Assembly: GCA_036583965.1 (NCBI GenBank)
Contig: JAZBQD010000015.1
Location: 86,069,309-86,133,308, forward strand
Source: Prunella strophiata
Lineage: Eukaryota; Chordata; Aves; Passeriformes; Prunellidae
Length of the DNA: 64,000 nt
Reading direction: 5' to 3'
Below the pieces are notes generated by a model. The model was given only the letters and a program-made list of their open reading frames with translations, ran no database searches and had not been told where the DNA came from. Made by a program: the position numbers and the translations under genes. The first letter of the stretch is position 1; every line of letters begins with the position of its first letter. Below are positions 51,265 to 64,000 of this stretch, in pieces.

Positions 51265-53267
51265 AATTGCAAGATTGGTTTAGCACATTTCCCTGGGATG
51301 GATTTTAACAGATTATTTTAAGAGTTGTTTGGATTCATGACTGTAGAAAATAGATCACTGTAATGTACTGGAAGGATTCATTAATGTTCCTGATAAAACA
51401 AAAGTCTGAAAAAGCAAAAAAGGGACACAATAATTACCAATATCCTTTTGTATACCCTTACTTAAAGGGCTACCTAGAAGGCAAGTGACACTTGTCAGCA
51501 GAGGTTCTATGTTATATCTACTGGAGGCCATCTCTCAGGTGGGTCTCAACACAACACAGCTGTCTGGGGCATCCTTCCTTTCTCTTCACCCCTCTGCAAT
51601 GCTTGCTCAGGACTCACCTCACACTGACCAGGCAGCCCTCCATTCCTTAAAAGGAGATTTTAATTTTTTTTTTTAGTTACTGTAATACTGGGCTTTCAGG
51701 AAAGGTTACTCAGGTGAAGGGCTCAAGGAGCCTCTGCAAAGGAGGTTCAGAGATGAGAAAGCAGGCAGAAAAGTTACCATCTCAGGATAGCTGCACAGAG
51801 CCTTGGTCACCTGTGTGAGGGGCAGCTATCACCCTGTTAAATTCTGCTCTTTCTTTTCCATAGGAGTACATGTAGACAGGTAAGTGTCTACAACTCCTGT
51901 AAGACAAAACCAACTGATGTGAAGAACAATAATGTCTAGGGGCAAAGGGAAGGCACGACTGTTTGGTGAGGTCACGTGGAAGGGATAGCAAGGGACCATG
52001 ACTTGATGAAAGTCTGGGGAATGGTGTAGATTCAGCAGTTCCAGCCAAACACAGGAATTAGAGGCTCATGAAATTAAGTATTTGGTTTTCAGGGAGAAAA
52101 ATGGAACTACTAAGTAGTTATACAAATGAACTATCTGTTTGTCAGAACAAATTACCAGATTTTAATATTACAGAACAAAGAGGACTGCACAACAATGTAA
52201 TGGTTTCCTTAGTGTTGATCTCTTTTTTTTGGACGGAGTATTCTCTATTATGACATGATGAAAGCCACAGTGTTTTGGGAAAAGGGTGGGTCAGGGGAAC
52301 AGAAATATAAAGGCTGGGAAAAGGACTAATAATAAGGTGTCCTGATTAGCCCCCTCACTCTTTCCTGTAGACCATCAGACTGTGGTGTGCTAAGCCAGAA
52401 GGTGAAAAAAACTTCTCACTGACAATGAGTCCTCTGGCTGCTAAAGCTGCAAGTCATGCTGGGTGAGGTCAGTTTTCTGTGGTGACTCAAAAGATGATGT
52501 TGCTTGTGTCAGCAGAAGTTCAGCTACAGTCACAGCCATACAGGTGTGGACATTGCTCCTCTTAGGGAACCACCTGGAGAATAGACAGGTTGCTGCATGT
52601 AGGGAAGGAGTTCAAGAAATCTGGGAAGGTGGACGGAGTTTGAGGCATCAGCAGGAACACTGTGACTGCTTCCAGCCCAAGGTTACAAGTGAAGGGGAAG
52701 CTGCAGTCCATGCTTGGCAAGGCCAGGCATGCTGTGGAATAATCTGGGCAACATCAGGTCTCTTTTTTTCCCTAGTTCAAAGGCCTAACCAAAGCATTCT
52801 GGGCATCACCAATGTGAACAGGGAGAGCCCAACAAGTCACTGCTGGCTGCTCTGCTGCTCTGAACTATGGCTGTTTTTTGCTTATAGGCACTATATTGTT
52901 TCATGTTTTTATGACATCAGAGTACCCAGTCCTTGACAGGTGCTCCTAGGAACAATTATAAAGGAAATAAAAATGCTTCAGCCTTCAAAACTTCCAAGAA
53001 AACACTTGGGAGAAACATACTGAAGTTTTGGGTTTCAGTGGGCTATTATCCAAGGTCTGAAAATTCAAAATGCTGAAAAGAGAAAGTTGGGATTTAAGTC
53101 CTTGAAAACAAGTAATGTTAGAGTGGTCCTAGTGACTTGGGTCACTGGTGGCTATTTCTTCACAGCAACAGATGTACCAAGTACCATGGCATTTATGGAA
53201 GCTGCTCCACCATGGGCAGCTCAGTGTTGCTACCATGGTCCTTAGGACAAAACAATTCCCCCAAGGG

Positions 53268-53296
<29 letters not shown>
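53268..53296. repeat. Poly(A) tract, 29 bases
   Basis: An uninterrupted A run following CCCAAGGG. It could be a microsatellite or the tail of an old retroposon; no flanking duplication was recognised. Confidence 0.95.
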
Positions 53297-53301
<5 letters not shown>

Positions 53302-54996
53302 TTCAGAGTTATACCACAGAAAATGTGTCTGGGTCTATTCTAATGAGGAAACAAATTCACAAAAATAAGCATAAGGTGATGGATGGTAAGACATCACTGA
53401 ATGTTGCCTCCCATGGATGAGACACAAGGTAATACAGACTCTTGATACTGAATAAACCTCAAAGCTCTGTAGTGGCACTTGCTTGCTGGGATTGTTTTTC
53501 AAAAGGAAAAGAAGGTGTTTATCCCCAGAGGAAGCTACAGAGAGGTGGGAGCCTAGCTGCCCTTCCATGTACACCACTCACCAATAACTACTGCCACATC
53601 ACTTGCTGGATTTATTGCACAAGCAGAATGGAAAGACAGGCAAGGCTGCACATTGGCTAGATACCTGATTTGCCTGTGTCACTGCTCACCCAAGACCTGA
53701 AGATAAGTTATCAGGAAAAACTGAGGGCTCAGACAGCGTGTTAGAAACACATTAAAATACATGGACTCTCTTGTTACTTACCATGCCACATCTTCAAGAA
53801 GTGGAGTGTTGGAAACAGCGTTCTTTGCTACGTGGTATGGATGCCTAACTTCAGCATCAAGGATGGGTAGAGAAGTCACACTCTTTGACCACTTAAGCTA
53901 TTCAGTACTTGAAGTGTTGCCAAGTGTAGGTGGCATTTGCTGGCCAGAATTTCTTCTGCATATCAGAGAGACTGGTTTTGTAGTCACAAGTGGGTGATGC
54001 CAACGCAAATTCTGGAACTAAAATCAAAGCTGGCCTCACCTACCTGTCAGGAGGGACTTCCACTGCTGGTGTCACAGGAGTGGAAAAATAATAGAAGGAG
54101 TTTCTATCAGAGGGACATCACCAAGTGTGCCAGGTCATGTTACTGTAAAACCGAGAGTGCTCCCCTTCTCCATCTTACTGTAGTCCTTCTTTCTTTAATG
54201 AGGAGTGACTTATAGTCAATTAAAGGTGAATGATAGGAACTATAGGGAATACATTCCTAATCAAAGATGAAAAATTACTATATACCTTGTATACAAATTA
54301 CATCATGAGCAGAAAGTACCTATGGTTGATTGGAGCAATTAAATGTTTTCTTTAAGAAAAGAAAAAAAACCTCCAGTGAGAATATTTTAGAAAATGACTT
54401 TTTAATCATCTGTAGAAGTGCTAAAATTACTCTCTCCTAATAGTTTTAAAGTGTTCCTTAGTTAGAATTAACTGCAATCCCTTTGCAGAACATTCAAATA
54501 CTTCCCCAGGAACCTGTTTAGAGGAAACTTTATTTTTAATCACAAGATCACATCCATATGCTTTTACACAGTTCAAATGAGACTACAGCAGCTTTGAGCA
54601 TGTTTCCCTGCTATGCAAACACCCACAAACTTAAGAACCATTGCATGGGAAAGAACATGTTCTGAAATCAGTCAGGAGGACATGTGACACAGCAATATTC
54701 ACCCCTCCAGCAAGAAACATTAATACTGATTGAAAAATCAGTTGTTTCAGTGCTATCTGATGTATAGTAAACAGCATCCTGCCCCATTAATAAATCAGCT
54801 AACACCTTCAGTCTTGCCTGTTTCTTCATCTGCCATTATCCCTGGAGATACCACTGATTCTGCATGGGTAAGGACAGATTTGGGTGGGGGAAGGACTGTG
54901 GTCACCTTGCTGCAGATGAGCATGTCCTTGCTCAGCAGCATGATGAGAAGGACATGTGTCCTGTGGGCAAATGATAGGGCTTTTTGGGCTTGTAGC

Positions 54997-55114
54997 AAAA
55001 CCAAAACAAAACAAAACAAAACAAAAAAAAAAAAAAAAAAAAAAAAAACCAAAAAACCAAACCAAACCAAACCAAAAAAAAACACAAGAAAAAAACCCCA
55101 ACAAAACAACAACA
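54997..55114. repeat. A/C-only low-complexity tract with AAAAC and AAACC units
   Basis: AAAAC units, a run of about 26 A, then AACCA units and AAC triplets make about 118 bases almost free of G and T. Long open frames on both strands here are artefacts of this tract. Confidence 0.95.
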
Positions 55115-58100
55115 ATCTCCTGAGTGTGGCATGCCCCCGTGTTCCACTTCTGCCTGCCCTTGCATAAGAATGCTGCCTGTTGGCACAGCCTGGGCATAGG
55201 GACAGGTATGGGCAGCCAAGGGACTAGGCCCCTGATGGCAGTGCCAGCCAGCACCTATGTGGTGTGAAAAAGCACACCCAATGAAAGCACAGGGGACCGA
55301 ATCAGACTCTTAGAAATGGCAGACCTAGCAGTGGTCCCATCCGAACAGAAGGAACACACGCTCTAACAATTGTCCGAATTTACTGTCAAGAATGTTGCCA
55401 AGACTGATGTAACAGTTCAAACCTTGTCTCAAGGATACTTGGGAGGCTGGGAGAACTAAAGGAAAGGGTAAAAAATGCTGCATAGCCTATTTGGTCAAAG
55501 AAGCCCAGTGCAGTTTTCATATAAATGTGATCTTTTTTAATCTTGGTGGAAAATTCACAATATTATTCCTTTTTCTGCCAACTTCAACCATACCTTCCCT
55601 TTGTGCCTGCAAAACAAAGATAATTATTTTTTACTTACCTGCATAAAATGCTTGAAGAACTCCAGATGATTGAAGATATAAAAATGGAAAGGAAATGTGT
55701 GTATATGCATGTTTATATATAATTGTTATTATTGTTACAGTCTGGCAAGAAAACAAAGATTATTTCTAGCAAAGCTTTGGGGTTTTTTATAGCTTTAGAA
55801 GCTGTTTAATAACTAGTGATCAGATGAAACCCAACTGTTTTTGAAATCAATGAGAACTGGATTATATGTTGGAGAGGAGGAAGCATTAGCAGAAAATGTT
55901 TACATAGTATTTTTTATCTTAGATAATCACCATTTCTGCCTGCATCTCCAAGAAACTCATTCTGCTGCTCTGAAAAATATGTCATGATTTCAGGATAATT
56001 TCAGAAGTCAACCCCTCTGAAAATCTAAACCCATTATTTAAATACTTCCAAACAGTGTGTCAGATCAGTAAAATCAGGCTGAGGAGGACAAGGGGAGAAG
56101 TAATTTAATAATCTGACTCAAAAACTGCAATACATTTTTCTCTTTTCCTCTCCTACTTTCAGTCTTCTTTAGATTCAGGATTTCAAATTACTTCTTTTTT
56201 TTCCTTACATATTATATAAATCAGCCAATATTAATATAATGTCTTCTAAACATAGCTTAATTGTCTGCCTTTCAGTTTCCTCCACTATAAAAGTTAGCAG
56301 CAACTAGAGCAATTCACTCTGTGGACTAAATCCTGGCTACTGTTCATTTCTAAGAAAACTGGAGCATTGTGTGTGTTTCATGTAGAGACAGTAAAATGGA
56401 CATATCACTGAAGTGAACATTGGAATATTTATATAGTCATACAGTTTGGCTCTGAGCTCACTCATGACGTGCACCACATCCACACAGCCAAATTTCTCTG
56501 TGATTCAGTTCTTTTGTGACAGCTCCACTGTGTCCATCAATGTTGCATTGGAGATGTTAAGAGCTGAGCTGGTCCTTAGCACTCCACAGCTTCCTGAACT
56601 GCCTCTTCTTCTGCAACAAGGAGAAAAGGAGATGTTTCCTTACACCACCATCTCTATTTTTAGCTATCTACCTTCTGAAACAAATGGAATAACTCAGCAT
56701 TTCTCAGCATCATTTCTCAAGTGATAGCTGGTGTACAAGGCTTTCAATCCACACAGCACAAACTCATCTGCTCTGTGTGTGGACTAGGCTTGTGTTCAGG
56801 CCCTCAGCTCTTGTTTCACACCTCTTAGGTCCTGGTGACTGTAAATTATTTTAGCCCACCAGTTTGGGTGCTAGGCCTTTTCAGACTGTAAGGGCATACT
56901 CACTAACACTGTGGGAAGGATTTTATTTCAGAAGACTGCAGTAAAACTCTCAGAAGGAAAGCATTGGGCTAATACTGAAGAATAAGAGTCTGGGAGAGTG
57001 CCTGGGTTCACATGAAAAAATATAGTTTCCACTACAGCTTGTCAATGAATATTGAAAAAAGATGAGTGATGATTAAGAGTTTAAAATAATCTCCTTTCCA
57101 CCCTTTCACCTGCCTCCAGTCAAACCATAAAGCCAGCCATGCCTCTGGCTTACATTATAATGGAATTATTGTTCATGGAGGTTTGGCCAGTCAGCAGTCA
57201 ATAGTGAAGAAATGACAAACGTGTGTACAAGGGAGAGCCTTTGGAAAGAAAAGAGAAAGGAAAGAAGAAAATTTATTATTGCCAGTCTACTGATGAATGC
57301 AGGCATTAGAATAGCAGATGTAGGGTGTATAAGGGTCTGGAGAGTGAAAAGCTAAGTGTTGCCTCAGAGCACCAGGAAATGGAGCCAGGGTTGTGAAAGC
57401 CATCAAGCTGCCTGAGCTCTGCATTCCTTAATGTACAATGAAATGCTTTGATAACCAAAACCAAAAACCCTAAAATGGCAAATGCTTCATGGAAGAACCC
57501 TTGAAATAAGGATTGCTGCTAATATGGGGTAGTTGTCAGTTTGAGGGAGAAAATGGGGGAATTGGAACTGCATGCTGGATTGGGGACATTTCCTTCAGCA
57601 CGTGGGACTGCTGCTTGGGATACACTGAACAGCAAGGAAAGTACTAAGAAGGATGCAGTCTTAGCTGCAAGGTAATGGATAATCCAGAAATAGCTGTTTC
57701 TCTTCCTCAACCTTTTTAAACTGCCACAGGAGACCTCTTTCCACTCAGAGCTCAGTTATTCTTCAGCATCGACTTCTCAACACACCACTTTGGCTTTCAC
57801 AAGTAATCTGTTGGACAGGCTAGAAAACCTGTGCTGAATTCCCTTGCCTCCAATGTTTGGCTTTGGTTAGGAGAAGATTTGCCCCAAGACTCAACATGTG
57901 TAATATTAAGTGTAACCTTTTCTTAGCTTTATTGTTCTTGCTCCTAAATCTAAATTATGTACACCTTGGGTGAGTTTATGTGTATTTGAGTGAGGGAGAG
58001 GAACTCAAACGGGCATGGAAAATGTGGACTCCATTCACCCTACATACACTGTAATATGAACAGACTCACAGAGGTGTGTGGGCATATATAGACTTAACCA

Positions 58101-59318
58101 CATCTACTATAAAGAGGAAAAAAAATGCTGAGAAGCATGTTGTCATGTTTTCCACTTGAAAAGTGTGAGCTGTGGAAACTCAAAGTGATCACATTAATGT
58201 TTCTTCTGGTAGTTTTTTTTTCTGATGCTCTTTATATTTCTTGTGCTATTAGTTTGTTATTGGGAACTCGACAAGTTTGTGAGGTAGGTCTTTCTTCCCC
58301 TTTCCCCATATCTTGAATATATGCACACATTTGAATTATGACTTTCCTACAGGAACTAACAGCTGTATGTGCAAATCATGCATATAAATCAATTACCGAG
58401 GCCTATGTACTATAAATGCACCCATTAATTAAGCAATGTCAGATGCTATGAACCATGAAGTTCATTACATCTTTAGCATTCAAACCAAGGATTATTTGAA
58501 GAAGCAACACTACATTTACCTAATAGTTAATGAAATTAAGCCAGGTTGTTGCCAACATTCTTATTTTATGCCTAATTCAGTGTTTAAATGTTTATGAATA
58601 AAACACTAACTGCTGAAAGCAGAAATGTTGAAATGTAATTACTGGTAAGTTATAACGCACTTGAGGACTCATTATACCAGACTTGGGAGTTTTAAGATCA
58701 CCAGTGTAACACAGTCTCCAAAAACACAGATTTTTTATGGGCTAAAAGCTGGAAAGACATAAATGCTGTTGAATTTGTCCTGGCTGAGTGGAAATTTTGA
58801 TGATCGTGGTAGTATGATTTATGGGTATAACATTTTCCAGTCATTACGTGGTTGCATTTCACCATTGTGACATGATTTGCATATGTGAATATCTCTGCAA
58901 ATTAACTTCTGATGAGAGCTACATCTGCCTGGATTAAGAAGCTCCTATCTGAAAACCAATCCAGCTGCTACCCTGAAGGATCTATTTGAAAAAAGGCAAT
59001 CTGCAATGTCATCATATATAGTTTTTCCATATGTATGTCCTGATTTAAGTTTAAATGTAAATATTGCACGACAGTATTGGTTACTTTATTAGGGTTTATT
59101 CTGCCAACTAAGAAACACTCAGTGATGTCAATGTTAGGATTACCTCTGCTGTGTAGCACTCTTACTTTCCTCCACTTCAATAATCTATCTACAGACAGCT
59201 GCTTATCAAGAGCTAGACTGATATCCATCACTGTTGTTCAAAGCCATTCTTAGCCAGATGCATTAAAAAAAAAATCAAATTTAAAAGGAAACAATGCAAA
59301 GGAAAGAAACAAAACCCT

Positions 59319-59344
59319 AAAAAAAAAAAAAAAAAAAAAAAAAA
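59319..59344. repeat. Poly(A) tract, 26 bases
   Basis: Uninterrupted A run following AAACCCT, in an A-rich context from about 59,265. No retroposon body was recognised upstream. Confidence 0.95.
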
Positions 59345-60908
59345 CAGGGAAAGAAACTGCAAAAATCTTTAGCCAAACATCATCTTCTGCTGCTGGCTCA
59401 GCATTTCCTAGAATCAGGTTTTTCTGCTGGAGGATATGTATCCATAGAAAAATGGTACAGACTCTGACAGAGAAAACTTGCATGTGGGCTCTGAATGCAA
59501 CAGATAGACACAAGAGATAAAGTCAGACAGTCAGACAGATGGGGGAGCACAGAGGAAAAATGAAATAATATTTTTTTGCAGAATAACAGTAAATTACTAT
59601 CAGACTCTTCCTGAGCACTTGGCAGAAGCCCAGTAATTTTTTTGCAGCGCAGTAAACTAGGGGCTTGAAGAAGGAATTTAAAGGAGAGTCATGAGGCAGG
59701 GTTGTGAAGGAATTGTGAAAACAAGAAATAATGGTTTTGAGCACTGCAAAATAAAAAAGGAAGGGGGGGTGGGGATTTGGGTGTGTAGACACAAACATAA
59801 CCACTTGGTGCAGAAGTTTGAGATGAATGTGGAAGAGATAATTGGAGAGCAGTAACACAGCCAAACCAAGTGACAAATGACTTCTCCTTGGGGTGGCCTT
59901 CCAGCTGTTTACCAAGGTGGTTGGATTGCTTTGGACAGGCTCTGAGAAAGCAGCACCCTCTCCAAGATGCAGAATTGTGTATCTGCAAGGCTCAGGAGGG
60001 AGTGACACAATGCCCTGGAGGGTGGGCAGCAGTGATGAGAAGCACAGGGATACACATGGAAAATGAAGAGAATGAGAGCCTTGGGGACTTTAGAGCACAT
60101 CTGAGACTTCAGAGGCAGCAGAGAGGGAGAGGAACTGGTATTTTGAGGTAGAAAGGAAACAGGTCTAAAGAGGTGAGGTAGCAGTGGGAGTCAGTAGCAG
60201 AACAAAAGGAGATGAGTTTGTATTCGTTCTGACAGCACTCAGAAACAGAGAGAGAATCAAGAACCAGAGCCTTTATAAAGTAAAAGAAAAGGTAAGAGAA
60301 GAACCAGAGAAAGAAAGCAGCACTGACCTTAGAGAGAAAAATATTTAACATGGGATTTGTATGCTTTTTTAGGAATCAAAGAAATCAGATTTTTTTTATT
60401 TTGTAGGAAGCATTTTGATTCTTTCTCATACCAAGTTTTTAAGATATATAGCAGTTATTGCACTGAAAGTAGGAGCTTATCCTTTCCTCTCTCCCAGAAA
60501 TCTACTAACATTGTTGCTGCTTGAACACACTGCTTTTGCTGAAAGCAATTCCAATTAAATTTTAAAATTGTGACAATATAGATAAATTTATAATGAATTT
60601 TACTTCTTACATGAGTTGAAAGCTTGAGATACAGAAGTAAACAGCCAAACTCCAAGGAGTAATTGGAAACCATTCCAGCAGTTCACATGTACAGTCTTAA
60701 CTCAGGCTTAACTGTGTAGAAACCAAAGCCACACAGTTACTTATACCACAGTTATAACTGCTTTTGATCCTAGTGTTGTAAACTAAAATGTTAGTAGAAA
60801 TACAGTTCAAAAATGGTTAAAACCAGAAAAAGTGTTCTCTCACCATCATTCAATAAGAGGCAGTAAATAGCAGTGTCCTAAACATAAATGCTGGAATAAA
60901 TTCACACA

Positions 60909-60909
60909 T

Positions 60910-60941
<32 letters not shown>
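60909..60941. repeat. Short (AC)n run followed by A20
   Basis: Alternating A and C from 60,909 to 60,921, then a pure A run to 60,941. Confidence 0.95.
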
Positions 60942-62313
60942 GTTTAAAAAAGTTAACAAAATATCTGCAGGCAAAGGCATAAATAAGCCATGCCCCAGGA
61001 TTTAAACATGTGCAAGTGTATGGACCCACCCATTCTTAGACTGAGCAGTGACTTACTCAGTCTTCATGCGAATGGAGCATTAAACAAGAAAAGGATGGTG
61101 GAGTCAAAGCCACAATATATTCATATGTGCCATTTATATATGTGCTCTCAGACTGGAGCTGGATTCCTCCTGCAATGGCATGGAGGCAGAGCTATTGCCC
61201 TGCCTTCAATCCCCTGTGTAAATCTGAGTCTGCTTGCTTGAAGCCTCAGAATCTGCAGCTGGTTGTTGCCCAATATAACAAGTTATTTTCTCAATGGGTT
61301 ACATCCAAGGATGTTCAAGCACTGCTGAATGTAATCACAAGTGAAAAGGTTAACAAGTGAAAGACATATACTTAATCTTACCAGCATTCATGAACAGCAA
61401 TGAGATTCATTCCAGTGCTGGTAATTCTTAAATCAAGACCTCTGATAGCAGATATGAATGCAGAAGGCAGAAGGGATTCTCTCTCTAAAGCACAGCTGAT
61501 CTCACAAACTAAGAAGGGGTAGAGAGCAGCCTGGGGAAGACCATGCAATTTTTATCCAGTCCAGGCTTTGCTTCCTCATAAAGCAGCTGCTTTCAGATCC
61601 CACAAATTAGAAATTCAGAGTCAGCAACACCAAGAGAGCTCATTGCCTAATTGTAAGTTTCTCCTTATCAGAAAGTGTTGGTTTTATTACTTTTTGAGAT
61701 GTCTAGAGGTAAAATTGCTGATATTGTGTGTGTATTGCCAAGGAAGTTTCATGTACTGATTGCGTGCAATAAGAAATGTAAGAGATTTCTCCAGTAAAGC
61801 AGAGTTCACAGTGGCCATATCCACATATCCATCCCAGTGTAATTCCCAAATGGCTTTGTGAAGGTCTGAAGAAGCAAAGGAGTAAATAAACTCATTCTCT
61901 GTCAGATTTACAGTTGTTCCTTCAAGAAGGACTGCTTTGATTGCTGTCTGTCTCTGTCATTCCCAGGTGGGTTCACATAGAAATCCTTAAATGATGTCAA
62001 GAGCAGAGGGAGCTAGAGCAGTGACATATATTGGCTCTCAAATTATTGGGAGATATCTTGATTTTATTTCATCTGACACCAGTAGTCACTCTTCTGTTCA
62101 GCATGGAGAAACACAGCACAATATGTCCTCGTAAGGGAAAGGTGAAAAGAAGTTGTATTATCTTAGGGCATCAGGTGCTCATTATAGCCAGCAATTAGAA
62201 AATCTCAGGTGTTACCATGCTTATTCAAACCTTCTAATACTATACTGTTACATAGGAAATACAGCAAGTATCAGGTGTGCCAATGCCAAGATTTGTGTTT
62301 CTCAACTGACCTC

Positions 62314-62496
62314 AAATTAAAAAACAAAAACAAACACAAAAAAACCCTCAAAACAAACAAATAAAACATATGAACAAATAAAAAAAACCCAAATAAAAAC
62401 CAACAACAACAACAAAAAAAAAACACACACAAAAAAAAAAACAACAACAAAAAAAAAGAAAACAAAAAAAAAATAAAAAAAAAAAAAAAAAAACCC
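62314..62496. repeat. Long A-rich, A/C-only tract
   Basis: About 183 bases dominated by A with scattered C and few T, including AAC triplets, a short CA run and a closing run of about 19 A. The Phe-rich minus-strand frames across it are artefacts. Confidence 0.95.
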
Positions 62497-64000
62497 AATC
62501 TACACCAAATATAAGCAACTCTTCCCCTATCACTTGGCACATCCAGGTCAGGAAAGAAAAAAATACTTACCTAAGAATTTACATTTGTTTTTAGAAAGGT
62601 TAAGTCAGTGGATTTAATTGTAGGTGTTCTTAATATTTTGTTTGCAATCCCTGCCTAACAAGTTGGCAAGAAGTTTTTCACCATTTTAAGAAGATTTTAA
62701 GCCTTAAAAGTCACTTGCCATGTTTACAAAAATGGACTAATGCTTTGTATATTGTATATTTTAAAAAGGTTTTGAGCACAATAAGTCCTTGTAACACGGG
62801 GCTTTAGTTAAAGTTTTAACATACAAATGTCTGTGGAAAAAATTTAGGTAGCTGCTTTAGAAGGGATAGACCTATTGCAGCACAGATATATCTTTGGTTG
62901 GTTTTGTTGATAAAATCTAGCCCAAGAGCAAAAGAGGACCCAGCTGAAGCTCATTGGAAATATTCCTTCTATCTGCTGTGGTCACTGTGTTAGCTCTGGA
63001 TGCTTTTACTGTTTGATGATTACCTAGTGGTCAATGATATTGGTCAAAAATACTGGTATTTTTATTCTCATTCCTCAGAATTAGGACACACAATCCTTCT
63101 CCCATTTAGCGTTATGGTCCAGAGTGCTCTAGGAAAAAAGAATGAGTTATCATCCTAGCCTTTAGGGATGCATAGATTAGTAGGACAAGACAGAAAAGCC
63201 TGCATTGGCAATATTTCAGCTGTACTTGCATGGTGGATGAAGAGAGTCCTTTCATTTTTGGGTATGGTCATGAAAGGGCAGAAAAAACAATGAAATCTTT
63301 GGCATTATAATGAAAACCTTCAGCAAGTGTTCTACATATGCCCAGATGGTTATGTGGATTTATTTTAAAACTAGATACAGTGATCTTTTCATGATTCTGT
63401 TTAAGGTCAGAATAAATTTCTTTTTTGTTGTTCTTAAACGACTGAAGAACATTTTCATTTGTCTCTTCACTGCACTGACTTCCTCTCTGACCATGATTGA
63501 ATAAATGAAAAGTATTACCTCTTATTCCTTCAGTTCCTGCTCAGTAAGCTCAAGGATGACACAAGCAGGTTCCCACTTTTAAGCTATGAACTCACACATC
63601 CAGAAAATAGTTAGCCTCTGCCTCTCTGTTTTTTTTGGTTTTTTTTATTCTCATGGGATCTGGTGAACAAATGGCTTTCTCAGAATATTACACCAGCAGC
63701 CCTATCTTGTTTGTCTTAATCACCTAAGAAGTTTATGTCTGCCTCAGTTGCTTGAGTAATGACTGATTATTTTCCTGAGTGAAGAGGATCACATCCTACA
63801 ATATTGTCATACCCCTTTCCTTTGGCTGCTGCGTAGCATTCATGCCAGGCTCCCTGGTGTAGGTGGGCAAAGTTCCAGCTGATTTTGGAGTGAGAAGGGT
63901 TTCATCCAAGGGCATCCAGTGGAATGCACATCCAGATGTCAGGCCCTGTGGCATTCATTACTCTGCAGTTTGAAATAACTTTCTATACTTTGCACTCTGT
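62497..64000. other. Non-coding stretch to the window end
   Basis: Nothing recognised beyond short T runs near 63,630. No splice-supported open frame. Confidence 0.5.

Larger units (their letters stand above)
51265..62313. other. Non-coding stretch
   Basis: No supported gene. The part at 51,480-55,260 is less AT-rich and has more open frames (up to 157 codons at 52,463-52,936), but I recognise no domain and no retroviral motif. Poly(A) tracts lie at 53,268 and 59,319 and an A/C tract at 54,997. The segment 58,350-58,680 is unique and motif-dense. Confidence 0.5.

Noticed and set aside
54795..55254. Phe-rich and Lys-rich frames of 95-145 codons
   Set aside because: They result from the A/C-only tract, which lacks stop codons when read in several frames.
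62271..62542. Phe-rich minus-strand frames resembling membrane proteins
   Set aside because: The hydrophobic run is the translation of a long T-rich low-complexity tract.

Overview
The window looks like nuclear DNA from a bird, possibly a songbird. It is AT-rich, spliced-type eukaryotic sequence with no bacterial operons. It carries 3'-end fragments of CR1 LINEs, the dominant avian retroposon: a clear one at about 25,487-25,540 and a weaker one at about 9,990-10,052. It also holds one solo LTR of an endogenous retrovirus at 3,804-4,430 that is bounded by a perfect 6-bp target-site duplication. The species is inferred from repeat style only.

Most of the 64 kb is gene-poor. I can support one convincing protein-coding gene: a single-coding-exon gene on the minus strand at 33,361-34,134 (257 residues). 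Its last ~60 residues resemble the conserved C-terminal block of the uncharacterised vertebrate protein C1orf216 (UPF0500 family). Its N-terminal two thirds are different, so it is more likely a divergent relative or paralogue than the direct orthologue. A good splice acceptor lies 25 bp upstream of the ATG (AG at 34,160-34,161). A strong consensus donor on the same strand at 34,744 suggests a spliced 5' untranslated exon just upstream. A weaker candidate is a terminal exon at about 20,983-21,130 (plus strand), which has a strong acceptor, a 48-codon open frame and a nearby AATAAA; the opposite strand of the same segment is also open.

Layout: 1-3.8 kb, non-coding with an old repeat relic; 3.8-4.4 kb, solo LTR (minus orientation); 4.4-20.9 kb, non-coding with MIR-like and CR1 relics and simple repeats; 21 kb, possible terminal exon; 21.2-33.1 kb, non-coding with a CR1 fragment and several stretches dense in homeodomain/POU-like words; 33.3-34.9 kb, the C1orf216-like gene; 35-64 kb, non-coding with microsatellites, long A/C-only tracts and further enhancer-like AT-rich segments. 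I saw no tRNA, rRNA, CRISPR or prokaryotic feature. I found no new multi-gene system; the items most worth checking are the C1orf216-like gene, the possible terminal exon, the solo LTR and the possible conserved non-coding elements.
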